Positions 27,613-36,647 of a stretch of DNA of 64,000 nt are shown piece by piece. The position numbers and the translations under genes were made by a program. The first letter of the stretch is position 1. The number at the start of each line of letters is the position of its first letter. The notes beneath the pieces are model-generated. The model ran no database searches. It saw nothing but the letters and a program-made list of their open reading frames with translations, and was not told where the DNA came from. The DNA lies in NCBI RefSeq assembly GCF_030540825.1, contig NZ_JAUOEO010000001.1, positions 4,965,546-5,029,545 of the forward strand, read 5' to 3'. The DNA comes from Flavivirga spongiicola (GTDB lineage: Bacteria; Bacteroidota; Bacteroidia; Flavobacteriales; Flavobacteriaceae).

Positions 27613-28275
27613 ATGATTCAAGCAAAAAATATTCATAAATATTACAATGATTTACACGTATTAAAAGGTGTGGACATTAACATTAAAAAAGGAGAAGTTG
27701 TTTCTATTGTTGGGGCATCTGGAGCTGGAAAAACGACTTTATTACAAATTTTAGGTACTTTAGACACTGCCTCTTCAAATGGTAAGTTTGAGCTAAACAT
27801 CAACAATACCAGTATTAGTGGTCTTAATGACAAGAAATTGGCTAAGTTTAGAAATGAACATATCGGTTTTATTTTTCAGTTTCATCAATTACTTCCGGAA
27901 TTTACAGCTGTAGAAAACGTATGCTTACCTGCTTTTATAAAAGGCACTAAAAAAGCTGATGCTGAAAAGCGAGCCATCGAGCTTTTAGATTTTTTAGGTT
28001 TATCAGATAGACATGATCATAAACCAAATGAATTATCTGGTGGAGAACAACAACGTGTTGCTGTTGCGAGAGCATTAATAAATAATCCTGATCTAATTTT
28101 TGCTGACGAACCCTCAGGTAACTTAGATAGCGAATCTGCTGAAATGCTACACAGTCTATTTTTTAAATTACGCGATGAATTCGGCCAAACCTTTGTGATT
28201 GTTACTCATAATAAAGAATTAGCTAATCTAGCCGATAGAAAATTAACTATGGTAGACGGAAAGATTGTTGATTAA
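27613..28275 (+). CDS. lolD: Lipoprotein-release ABC transporter ATP-binding protein (LolD-like)
   Basis: 220 residues, one ABC ATPase domain: Walker [11 protein letters not shown]-loop [18 protein letters not shown], signature [15 protein letters not shown], Walker [14 protein letters not shown]-loop VTHN. Length and QLLPEFTA match LolD, which powers extraction of lipoproteins from the inner membrane with LolC/E. No permease gene adjoins, as is common in this phylum. MacB-type ATPases are the main alternative. Confidence 0.85.
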   Translation: MIQAKNIHKYYNDLHVLKGVDINIKKGEVVSIVGASGAGKTTLLQILGTLDTASSNGKFELNINNTSISGLNDKKLAKFRNEHIGFIFQFHQLLPEFTAVENVCLPAFIKGTKKADAEKRAIELLDFLGLSDRHDHKPNELSGGEQQRVAVARALINNPDLIFADEPSGNLDSESAEMLHSLFFKLRDEFGQTFVIVTHNKELANLADRKLTMVDGKIVD

Positions 28276-28294
28276 TTACCTTCATTCTTTTTTT

Positions 28295-28506
28295 GTCCTT
28301 GCGAGGAAGTATGACGTGGCAATTTTTTGATGAAATTCCTTGTAAACTTTATTTAATACCTTCAAATAAAATATATTTTATTTTCGATAGTCTTCAAAAT
28401 AACGATTAATCAATTTTGTCCTCAGCATTCGAGTAAACAACTGCAAACTACCAGAATACTGCCAACTATGTTTAAAAGTTTGAGTAAAAACTGTAAACTG
28501 CTAACT
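28295..28506. repeat. Degenerate dispersed-repeat fragments
   Basis: TCCTTGCGAGGAAGTATGAC (from 28296) resembles the dispersed GTCATTGCGAGGA-type repeat of Bacteroidota, and 28439-28506 has repeated ACTGCAAACTACC / TGTAAACTGCTAACT-like units. Both look like decayed copies. No gene is seen in this 270-base gap. Confidence 0.35.
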
Positions 28507-28545
28507 ATTTTTTAAGAATTCTTACTTTTACATTAAAAAGTAAAC

Positions 28546-29310
28546 TTGAATACAACCGATCTCAAAGACTTTCTTGATGCTAAAGTCATCCAATATAATA
28601 ACCCTAAGTTTATTGAAAGTGACCCCATTCAAATTCCGCATCAATTCAATAAAAAAGAAGACATTGAAATTTCTGGATTTTTAACGGCTACTATTGCTTG
28701 GGGAAATAGAAAAAGTATTATTAATAATGCAAAACGTTTGATGGGCTTGTTAGACAATTCACCATTTGACTTTGTTGTAAATCATTCAGAAACCGATTTA
28801 GAAAAACTAATTCCCTTTGTTCATAGAACTTTTAATGGCCATGATAGTATACAATTTATAAAATCACTTAGACATGTTTATAAAAATCATGGCGGGTTAG
28901 AGGCTATTTTTTCAAAGTATAGCGACACTGAATCACTCCAAGTATCTATCTCTAAATTGAAATCAATATTCTTTGAAATTGATCATTTGCAAAGAACACA
29001 AAAACACATAAGTGATCCTCTAAAGAATTCTGCAGCAAAACGAATTAACATGTTTTTACGTTGGATGGTTCGAAATGACAATGCAGGAGTTGATTTTGGT
29101 ATTTGGAAAAGCCTCTCCCCTTCTAAATTGTCTTGCCCTTTAGATGTACATTCAGGTAATGTTGCTAGAAAATTAGGGCTATTACTACGTAAACAAAATG
29201 ACGCGAAAGCTTTATTAGAATTAGATACCTCTTTAAGAAAATTAGATATAAATGACCCCGTTAAATATGATTTTGCATTATTTGGATTAGGTGTTTTTGA
29301 AGGGTTTTAA
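28546..29310 (+). CDS. TIGR02757 (DUF2400) family protein
   Basis: 254 residues from a TTG start. Conserved segments include FLTATIAWGNRKSIINNA, FVHRTFNGHD, NMFLRWMVRND and LDVHSGNVARKLGLL, which mark TIGR02757. The helical layout resembles HhH-type DNA glycosylases, but no activity is known. It stands alone, after a gap with degenerate repeats. Confidence 0.85.
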   Translation: MNTTDLKDFLDAKVIQYNNPKFIESDPIQIPHQFNKKEDIEISGFLTATIAWGNRKSIINNAKRLMGLLDNSPFDFVVNHSETDLEKLIPFVHRTFNGHDSIQFIKSLRHVYKNHGGLEAIFSKYSDTESLQVSISKLKSIFFEIDHLQRTQKHISDPLKNSAAKRINMFLRWMVRNDNAGVDFGIWKSLSPSKLSCPLDVHSGNVARKLGLLLRKQNDAKALLELDTSLRKLDINDPVKYDFALFGLGVFEGF

Positions 29311-29369
29311 CATTTGTTTTCTGTATCTTTAAACGATGAATTCGCCAATCACTATTTAATACCATTTCA

Positions 29370-30857
29370 ATGAAAAATCATGTCCTTCTTTTATTTTCAA
29401 TTTCTACATTAATAGCTTTTTCTCAAAACAGAAAGATTCCAGTAGATACTATGGTTGTAACGTCACATAACACAACCATTAAAGGACTTAGTTTTTCATA
29501 TACGGCAACCACAGGTACGCAGCCTGTTTGGAATAAAAAGGAAGAACCTATTGCGACACTTTATTACACTTACTATGAGCGTAACAACGTTAAAAACAGA
29601 GCCCATAGACCATTAGTTATATCTTTTAATGGAGGGCCAGGGTCTGCCTCGGTATGGATGCATATTGCTTATACAGGTCCTAAAGTATTAAATATTGATG
29701 ACGAAGGTCACCCTGTGCAACCCTATGGTATAAAAAATAATCCCAATTCCATTTTAGATATTGCAGATATTGTATACGTAAATCCTGTTAATACAGGTTA
29801 CTCAAGAATGATAGAGAATAAAGAAGGGGTACTACCGGAAAAAGATATTTTTTTTGGTATTAATGCCGATATAAAATATTTAGCAGAATGGGTAAATACA
29901 TTTGTTACTAGAAAAAACCGTTGGAAATCGCCTAAATATATTATTGGCGAAAGTTATGGAGGTACACGTGTTATGGGCTTAGCAAACGAGTTACAAAACA
30001 AACAATGGATGTATTTAAACGGTGTTATTTTAGTATCGCCAGCAGATTATAAGCTTTATAATACATCGCAACCTATATATTCTGCTTTAAACTTGCCATA
30101 TTTTACTGCTGCTGCATGGTATCATAAAGTATTGCCTCCAACCTTGCAACAAAAAGACTTATTAGATATTTTACCAGAATCTGAAACCTATGCTATTCAA
30201 ACTTTAATGCCTGCATTGGCCAAAGGTGGTTTTCTTTCTGAAAATGAAAAACTGAAAGTTGCAAAAAAAATGGCATACTATTCAGGGTTGAGTGAAACTG
30301 TCATTTTACAAAATAACTTAGACATCCCAACTCCTTTTTTCTGGAAAGAACTATTGAGAGGGAAAACTGGGCAAACCATAGGAAGATTGGATTCCAGATA
30401 TTTAGGAATTGATAAAACTGAGGCAGGAGATAGTCCCGATTTTAATCCTGAAATAGCATCGTGGTTACATTCGTTTACACCGGCAATAAACTATTATATA
30501 AAAGAGCATCTTAACTTTAAAACTGATGTTAAATACAATATGTTTGGTGATGTTCACCCTTGGGATAGAAGAAATAATAAGACACGTGATGGATTAAGAC
30601 AAGCTATGGCTCAAAACCCTTATTTAAAAGTACTAATTCAATCTGGATATTATGATGGTGCTACAACTTATTTTGGAGCTAAATACACCATGTGGCAGAT
30701 AGACCCAAGTGGTAAAATGAAAGACCGCTTTACCTTTAAGGGTTACAGAAGTGGACATATGATGTACTTACGTCATGACGACTTAATTTCTGCCAATGAC
30801 GATCTGCGAACGTTTATAAACAACTCCCTATCTAAAGGGAAATCGGCAAAGTATTAA
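29370..30857 (+). CDS. S10 serine carboxypeptidase family protein
   Basis: 495 residues with signal peptide (to about 18, IAFSQ). Alpha/beta-hydrolase fold: oxyanion segment NGGPGSASVW, nucleophile Ser195 in GESYGG, a C-terminal acidic region QSGYYDGATTYFG and the late His in SGHMMY. S10 enzymes remove C-terminal residues from peptides; here it would be exported. It is convergent with the M61 peptidase gene. Confidence 0.88.
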   Translation: MKNHVLLLFSISTLIAFSQNRKIPVDTMVVTSHNTTIKGLSFSYTATTGTQPVWNKKEEPIATLYYTYYERNNVKNRAHRPLVISFNGGPGSASVWMHIAYTGPKVLNIDDEGHPVQPYGIKNNPNSILDIADIVYVNPVNTGYSRMIENKEGVLPEKDIFFGINADIKYLAEWVNTFVTRKNRWKSPKYIIGESYGGTRVMGLANELQNKQWMYLNGVILVSPADYKLYNTSQPIYSALNLPYFTAAAWYHKVLPPTLQQKDLLDILPESETYAIQTLMPALAKGGFLSENEKLKVAKKMAYYSGLSETVILQNNLDIPTPFFWKELLRGKTGQTIGRLDSRYLGIDKTEAGDSPDFNPEIASWLHSFTPAINYYIKEHLNFKTDVKYNMFGDVHPWDRRNNKTRDGLRQAMAQNPYLKVLIQSGYYDGATTYFGAKYTMWQIDPSGKMKDRFTFKGYRSGHMMYLRHDDLISANDDLRTFINNSLSKGKSAKY

Positions 30858-30883
30858 GCGTCTTAAGATTGTAATCCTTCAAC

Positions 30884-30922
30884 ATAAAAAACGATTGACA
30901 AACTACAAGTTCATCAATCGTT
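30884..30922 (-). terminator. Rho-independent terminator of the M61 peptidase gene
   Basis: Stem AACGATTGA (30890-30898) with its complement at 30914-30922, followed by six T on the minus strand. Confidence 0.7.
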
Positions 30923-30950
30923 AATCTAAAATCGTAAATCCTAAATCAAT

Positions 30951-32843
30951 TTACCCTTTTAACCAAGCTTTTCGCAATGCCTTTTGAGCATCTGTAGCAT
31001 CTGCTTTTTCTCTAATAGCCTCACCGCTAGTATATCCTTGTGTAGTTGTTGTTTTTATAACGACTTCTTCTCCACTTCTATCTAATTTTACTTCGATATC
31101 CTTTCCTGGTTTCCACATAAAAACCTGCTGTAACACTTGGTTGGCATTTTGCAGTGTTAAAGTTTCTCCATCAACAGATTTAATAACATCATTCACCTGA
31201 ACACCTTGTTCCTTCCAAAAACTATTTTTTAATGCCTTATCTGTAAAAAATATAGTGCCTTTTTGCGGGTCTCCACTCACTATAGGCACGCCATCCATTA
31301 ATATGTAACCGACTTCTACCTTGCCTTCTCCAACTTCTAAACCAACTTTTTTGAAAAACTCATTATAATTTATTGGTATATCTCCAATAACGTGAGTATC
31401 AAAAAACGTTCGTAATGAAGGATATGTCATGGCTACAATCTCATCTATAAGTTTATCATCTTCAAATGGTTTATTTTTTCCATATTTATTTGATAGCTCT
31501 TTCATTAAAGATAAAATACCTCTATTTCCATTGCTTGCTTCACGCATTAAAATATCAACGCACATACCTATTAACGCGCCTTTTTGATATACGTTTAAAT
31601 ATTGATCCTTGTAAGGAGCCTTTAAAACGTTCTCACTCATGATAGTAAAACTCATAGCATCATTCAATTGCTTCGATTGTTGAATTTTACTCATAACTTT
31701 ATTATAAAACTCAGTTTTATCAACAAGCCCTTGATTTACCTGGAATAAAGTTGCAAAATACTCGGTGACCCCTTCATACATCCATAAGTGTTTAGAGAAC
31801 GTTGGATTGTTATAATCAAAATAATGCACATCTTCAGAATGCACACTTAAAGGGGTTACAATATGAAAAAACTCATGAGACACCACATCTATCATACTTT
31901 CTTCCAGTGCTTCCTTTGGCATGGATTCAGGCATCACAACGACTGTTGATGTATGGTGCTCTAATGCACCAAAACCTTTTGGAGAATCTTCTTTACCTTC
32001 AGATAAATACAAATAAATGTCATAGCGCGGTGTCGTATTTACATCTCCTAAATACGCTTTTTGAGCCTGCATCATTTTAAATATAGTCTCCTTTAAAGAT
32101 TTAGCAGAGTGCACTTTATTAGGTGAATAAACACTTAATACAATTTTTATATCACCTACTTGAAATTCTTCAACGTCCAAATTACCATACATCATAGGGT
32201 TATCTGTAATATCAAAATACCTTGAAGCAAAATAACTAGTCGTTATATTTTTTCCATCTTCACTAGTTTTAGAGCCTACATTTTGTAATGCAGAAGTACG
32301 TATAAAATCTGCCGAAGCAGTAACATCTAATTTATATTGATTGTTTTTTAAGGAATCGAAATACCCTATAAAGCCATGTAAGTTTAACACATAATTATTG
32401 GCCTCTATATTAGTCCCAGAAGGTGAAAAAGGTGTATCCTTCCCTATACCTCCATTAGCTTCAATGTCATAAGTGTCATTAACTAAATAAGTAATTTTAT
32501 CCAATTTTTTTGCATTACTAATAGACCATGTGTTAGTATCTACCTTATTTATCTGCATCACATTTCCTGCATAATCAATCGCCTTAAAATCATCAATATA
32601 CTTACCAAAATCACTTACCGAATAGGTACCTTGTACTACTTTTGGTAAACGATATGTTACAGTTTCCACTGTAAAACGTCCCGGATTAATAGTTACTGGC
32701 GCTTTATCATTATCGATACCTGCTAAGTTTATCGATATTGCTATTGGCAAACTGGTTGCTAAATCATTTTTTGTATTCTTTGTAGCGCTACAACTTGCTA
32801 GTAAAATGCCTGCAAATAATGCAGCAAATGTTTTGGTATTCAT
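30951..32843 (-). CDS. M61 family glycyl-aminopeptidase-type lipoprotein
   Basis: 630 residues with lipoprotein signal (AGILLASCSATKN). An N-terminal beta domain (about 30-200) precedes the zinc site HEFFH at about residues 323-327, with the third ligand in LWMYEGVTEYFA. A PDZ domain lies near 500-610 (KGTIFFTDKAL..VNDVIKSVDGETL). M61 enzymes cleave N-terminal Gly/Ala. It is envelope-attached. A terminator lies just downstream. Confidence 0.9.
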   Translation of the reverse strand: MNTKTFAALFAGILLASCSATKNTKNDLATSLPIAISINLAGIDNDKAPVTINPGRFTVETVTYRLPKVVQGTYSVSDFGKYIDDFKAIDYAGNVMQINKVDTNTWSISNAKKLDKITYLVNDTYDIEANGGIGKDTPFSPSGTNIEANNYVLNLHGFIGYFDSLKNNQYKLDVTASADFIRTSALQNVGSKTSEDGKNITTSYFASRYFDITDNPMMYGNLDVEEFQVGDIKIVLSVYSPNKVHSAKSLKETIFKMMQAQKAYLGDVNTTPRYDIYLYLSEGKEDSPKGFGALEHHTSTVVVMPESMPKEALEESMIDVVSHEFFHIVTPLSVHSEDVHYFDYNNPTFSKHLWMYEGVTEYFATLFQVNQGLVDKTEFYNKVMSKIQQSKQLNDAMSFTIMSENVLKAPYKDQYLNVYQKGALIGMCVDILMREASNGNRGILSLMKELSNKYGKNKPFEDDKLIDEIVAMTYPSLRTFFDTHVIGDIPINYNEFFKKVGLEVGEGKVEVGYILMDGVPIVSGDPQKGTIFFTDKALKNSFWKEQGVQVNDVIKSVDGETLTLQNANQVLQQVFMWKPGKDIEVKLDRSGEEVVIKTTTTQGYTSGEAIREKADATDAQKALRKAWLKG

Positions 32844-32941
32844 TTAATTAACGTTTAGTTTTTAAATTGACGCGCAAAATACCAATATGTTACGGTCTCT
32901 TTTCTTAAGGTTATGTTAAAAAGATAAATTATATTCGCTCC

Positions 32942-33949
32942 ATGCAAACCCCATTAGTTAGTATACTCATACCTTTTAAAAATACCGAAGCCTATATAGA
33001 GGCTTGCCTGGTATCTATATTAAATCAAACTTATACCAATTGGGAATTGATTATAGTTGATGATAGGTCATCGGATTCTAGTTTCAATATCGTTAAAAAA
33101 TTCGCCAAAAATGATGAGAGAATCATTCTTCTAAAAAATCAAGGAGTGGGTATTATTGATGCTTTACAATTAGCTTTTAAACATAGTAAAGGTATATTTA
33201 TTACAAGAATGGATAGTGATGATATTATGCATACTAACAAATTAGAAGTATTAATAAATAATTTGTTGAAACACGGAAAACAACATATAGCCATTGGGTT
33301 AGTTAATTATTTTTCTAAAGATGGTATTAAAGAAGGTTATAAAAACTATGAAATTTGGTTGAATAATTTAACCAAAACCGGACATAATTATTCTGAGATT
33401 TATAAAGAATGTGTGATTCCTTCTCCTAGTTGGATGATTCACAGAAACGATTTAATAACATGCGATGCCTTTAATCCTAATAGATATCCTGAAGATTACG
33501 ATTTAGCATTTAGGTTTTATAAGCACCATTTCAAATGTATTCCCTGTGACACTATTATCCATGATTGGAGAGATTATAGTTCACGAACGTCAAGAACACA
33601 TGAACACTATGCCGAGAATCATTTTATTGATATAAAACTACACTACTTTTTAGAATTGGATCGTAATCCTAATAAATCACTTGTTATTTGGGGTGCTGGA
33701 AACAAAGGAAAAATAATTGCCAAAACACTTATTAAAAAAGATATTCCTTTTGAGTGGATTTGTGATAACCCAAAAAAAATTGGAAGGGATATTTATGGCA
33801 AAATATTAAAGCCTTTTAATTTTTTAAAAGACATTAAGAACCCTCAAAGTATTATTACCGTTGCTAATAAAGAAGCGCAAATAGAGATTAAAAATTATAT
33901 GAATACATTAAATATGAAAAACATTTACGATTTTGTTTTCTTTTGTTAA
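32942..33949 (+). CDS. Family 2 glycosyltransferase with C-terminal Rossmann-like domain
   Basis: 335 residues. GT-A fold: VSILIPFKNTEAYIEACL, DDRSSDSS and metal-binding DSDD, with a FNPNRYPEDYDLAFRFYKH acceptor segment. Residues about 245-335 add a separate nucleotide-binding-like segment (LVIWGAGNKGKIIAKTLIKK). It probably adds sugars to a cell-surface glycan. It stands alone, so the pathway is unknown. Confidence 0.85.
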   Translation: MQTPLVSILIPFKNTEAYIEACLVSILNQTYTNWELIIVDDRSSDSSFNIVKKFAKNDERIILLKNQGVGIIDALQLAFKHSKGIFITRMDSDDIMHTNKLEVLINNLLKHGKQHIAIGLVNYFSKDGIKEGYKNYEIWLNNLTKTGHNYSEIYKECVIPSPSWMIHRNDLITCDAFNPNRYPEDYDLAFRFYKHHFKCIPCDTIIHDWRDYSSRTSRTHEHYAENHFIDIKLHYFLELDRNPNKSLVIWGAGNKGKIIAKTLIKKDIPFEWICDNPKKIGRDIYGKILKPFNFLKDIKNPQSIITVANKEAQIEIKNYMNTLNMKNIYDFVFFC

Positions 33950-34060
33950 GATTAATAAAATCAACTAATAGGCAAAAATGTCGTAAAAATGTCGCAAATA
34001 AACCGTTATCAAAAGGTAAGTTTCATAAGTAATTTTGGCAACAAATAAACTAAATTAATT

Positions 34061-34636
34061 ATGAACGAAATAGGAATAAAAATTAAAGAGGTTAGAAAAA
34101 GAAAAGGGCTGTCTCAAGAAGAGTTAGCAGATCTCGCAAAAGTAAATCTGAGAACTATTCAGCGTATTGAAAATAATGACAATGAACCAAGAGGAAAAAC
34201 ACTTCTCTTAATTTGTGAAGTCTTAGACATAAATGCAGAAGGTATTTTAGATTATGGAAAAAAAAGTGACAAACATTATATGATGTATTTTCAATTATCA
34301 GTTTTATCATTTCTAATTATACCTACTGGAAATATAATCATCCCATTTATTTTATGGATGACTAAAAAAGATAAAATAATTGGATTAAAAAATGCAGGTG
34401 CTAACCTCTTAAACTTTCAAATTATTTGGACTTTTATAGCTTTTACAATATTAATTATTGCCGCATTTCTTAAAGTCATACATTTAGAAATTGGACCAGG
34501 AAATTTTATACTTTCTATATATATATTTGCTGTTCTTTACCCCTTAAATATTATTTTACCTATAATATTTGCTATTAAAATAAAAAAAGGAAAAACAGGA
34601 AAGTTTTATCCTAATATAATTAGACTAATAAAATAA
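34061..34636 (+). CDS. XRE-type HTH regulator fused to a DUF4870-like membrane domain
   Basis: 191 residues. Residues 1-60 are a Cro/C1-type helix-turn-helix (GLSQEELADLAKVNLRTIQR). After a linker, about 75-185 contain three or four membrane segments of DUF4870 type (FQLSVLSFLIIPTGNIIIPF). This would be a membrane-bound DNA-binding protein; its signal and target are unknown. TAATTTTG at 34030-34037 fits a -7 box. Confidence 0.8.
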   Translation: MNEIGIKIKEVRKRKGLSQEELADLAKVNLRTIQRIENNDNEPRGKTLLLICEVLDINAEGILDYGKKSDKHYMMYFQLSVLSFLIIPTGNIIIPFILWMTKKDKIIGLKNAGANLLNFQIIWTFIAFTILIIAAFLKVIHLEIGPGNFILSIYIFAVLYPLNIILPIIFAIKIKKGKTGKFYPNIIRLIK

Positions 34637-34701
34637 TGGTAAACCTAGAGCATAAAAAAGGATTTCACTTTAATCTTTTATAAATAATGAAAAAAAAAAT
34701 G

Positions 34702-34709
34702 TAGCTTTG
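34702..34709 (+). promoter_or_regulatory. -7 box for the BatA-like gene
   Basis: TAGCTTTG fits TAnnTTTG, 15 bases before the ATG at 34725. Confidence 0.45.
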
Positions 34710-34724
34710 ACAAATCTAAAATGA

Positions 34725-36647
34725 ATGCAGTTTAAACACCCAGAACTTCTTTACGCTTTATTTTTACTGCTTATCCCCATAATTGTTCACCTATTTCAAT
34801 TACGCAAATTCCAAAAAGTGGCATTTACTAATGTGGCATTTTTAAAAGAAGCGACGCTACAAACCCGTAAAAGTTCACAAATAAAAAAATGGTTGGTTCT
34901 TTGTACAAGGTTATTACTTCTTGCTGCCATTGTTTTTGCATTTTCGCAACCTTTTACGTCCAAATCTGATGTATTTAAAGCTAAAAAAGAAACGGTTATT
35001 TATTTAGATAACTCGTTTAGTTTACAAGCAAAAGGAAATCAAGGAGTCCTTTTAAAGCGTGCTGTTCAGGATATTATTAGCAACGTACCTGAAAGTGAGA
35101 ACATTTCATTAATTACTAATGATAATACTTATAAAAATACTTCTATAAAAGCTATTAAAAACGATTTATTACAATTAGGCTATTCATCTAACAAACTAAC
35201 ATCCGAGGCTGCTTTATTAAAAAGCAACACCATGTTCAGTAAACAAAATAGTACTTCAAAAAATCTGGTTTTTATTTCAGACTTTCAGCAAGACACCTCT
35301 CCTTTTAATCCAAAAATAGACTCGCTTACTAACCTTCATTTAGTAAAGCTACAGCCTATAAATACGAGTAATATTACTATTGATAGTGTTTATATTTCTA
35401 AAAGAACAGCATCGGCTATAGAATTAAAAGTACTTATAAAAAATAGCGGAAACACTATTGAAAATCTACCAGTTTCACTATTCAGTGATGACAACCTAAT
35501 TGCTAAAACTTCGGTAGCTATTGAAAATGATGCCGAAACCACATTTTCGCTTTCTGTGAATGAAGTCATTAATGGAAAAGTATCGATTGACGACAGTAAT
35601 TTACAGTTTGATAATAGTTTATTTTTCAATATTAACAATGGATCAAAAGCCAATATACTTTCCATAAATGCCGTAAATGATTCTTTTTTAAAGCGTATTT
35701 ATACTGATTACGAATTCAATTATACAGCCACTTTAGAAAATCAATTAGATTATAATATTGTAGATCAACAGCATCTCATCATTTTAAATGAGTTAGATGT
35801 TATCCCTAATGCTTTAATAGCAACGTTAAAACAATTCACCAAACAAGGAGGGACATTAATTGTAATTCCTTCAAAAAAAATAAATAAACAATCTTATAAT
35901 CAGTTGTTAGCCAATTACGGTTCTAATTTTAACGACTTACTTTCAGCCGAAAAACGTATCACGACCATTAATTATGCACATCCTTTGTATAATAATGGCG
36001 TATTTGAAAAACAAGTAAGTAATTTTCAATATCCAAAAGTGAAAAGCTTTTACAGTGTTTCATTAAATAATACTGCCGTTTTACAATTTGAAGACAGCAA
36101 ACCATTTTTATATCAAAAAAATAATGCCTTTATATTTACAGCTGCTTTGAACGGCGAGAATTCAAATTTTATAAATTCACCGTTAATCGTCCCTACACTT
36201 TATAACATAGGAAAACAGAGTCTTAAAACGCCTAATCTGTATTATACTATTGGACAAGAAAATACTTTTGATGTTGATACACAATTGCAACAAGATGACA
36301 TTTTATCGCTAGTTAATGACAATATTAATATCATCCCAAGGCAGCAATACTTTAACAATAAAGTGGTTATAAATACTGCTAAAAACCCGTCAATAGCTAA
36401 CATTTATACGATAAAGAATAAAAATGAAAGCATTAAAAATATAAGCTATAATTATAATAGAAATGAAAGTAATTTAACTTATAGAGACCTTTCACCATCA
36501 AAAAACATAACGATTAGCGATTCAATTACCGAAATTTTCAACACCCTAAAAAGTGATACAAAAGTTAATGCCTTATGGAAATGGTTTGTTATTTTTGCAC
36601 TAGCATTATTGATTATTGAAATGGGCATCTTAAAATACTTTAAATGA
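34725..36647 (+). CDS. BatA-domain (double transmembrane) protein
   Basis: 640 residues. The N-terminus MQFKHPELLYALFLLLIPII with VHLFQLRKFQKVAFTNVAFL is the BatA/TIGR02226 hallmark; a second membrane helix follows near 60-78, then a periplasmic or cytoplasmic body with a VWA-like strand TVIYLDNSFSL, and a C-terminal helix (WFVIFALALLIIEMGILKYF). Bat proteins are linked to aerotolerance in Bacteroides. The dihydroorotase-like gene starts inside its stop (4-base overlap). Confidence 0.85.
   Translation: MQFKHPELLYALFLLLIPIIVHLFQLRKFQKVAFTNVAFLKEATLQTRKSSQIKKWLVLCTRLLLLAAIVFAFSQPFTSKSDVFKAKKETVIYLDNSFSLQAKGNQGVLLKRAVQDIISNVPESENISLITNDNTYKNTSIKAIKNDLLQLGYSSNKLTSEAALLKSNTMFSKQNSTSKNLVFISDFQQDTSPFNPKIDSLTNLHLVKLQPINTSNITIDSVYISKRTASAIELKVLIKNSGNTIENLPVSLFSDDNLIAKTSVAIENDAETTFSLSVNEVINGKVSIDDSNLQFDNSLFFNINNGSKANILSINAVNDSFLKRIYTDYEFNYTATLENQLDYNIVDQQHLIILNELDVIPNALIATLKQFTKQGGTLIVIPSKKINKQSYNQLLANYGSNFNDLLSAEKRITTINYAHPLYNNGVFEKQVSNFQYPKVKSFYSVSLNNTAVLQFEDSKPFLYQKNNAFIFTAALNGENSNFINSPLIVPTLYNIGKQSLKTPNLYYTIGQENTFDVDTQLQQDDILSLVNDNINIIPRQQYFNNKVVINTAKNPSIANIYTIKNKNESIKNISYNYNRNESNLTYRDLSPSKNITISDSITEIFNTLKSDTKVNALWKWFVIFALALLIIEMGILKYFK

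Noticed and set aside
29358..29377. ATACCATTTCAATGAAAAAT, resembling one arm of the palindromic elements
   Set aside because: No matching second arm is present; overlaps the S10 peptidase start.
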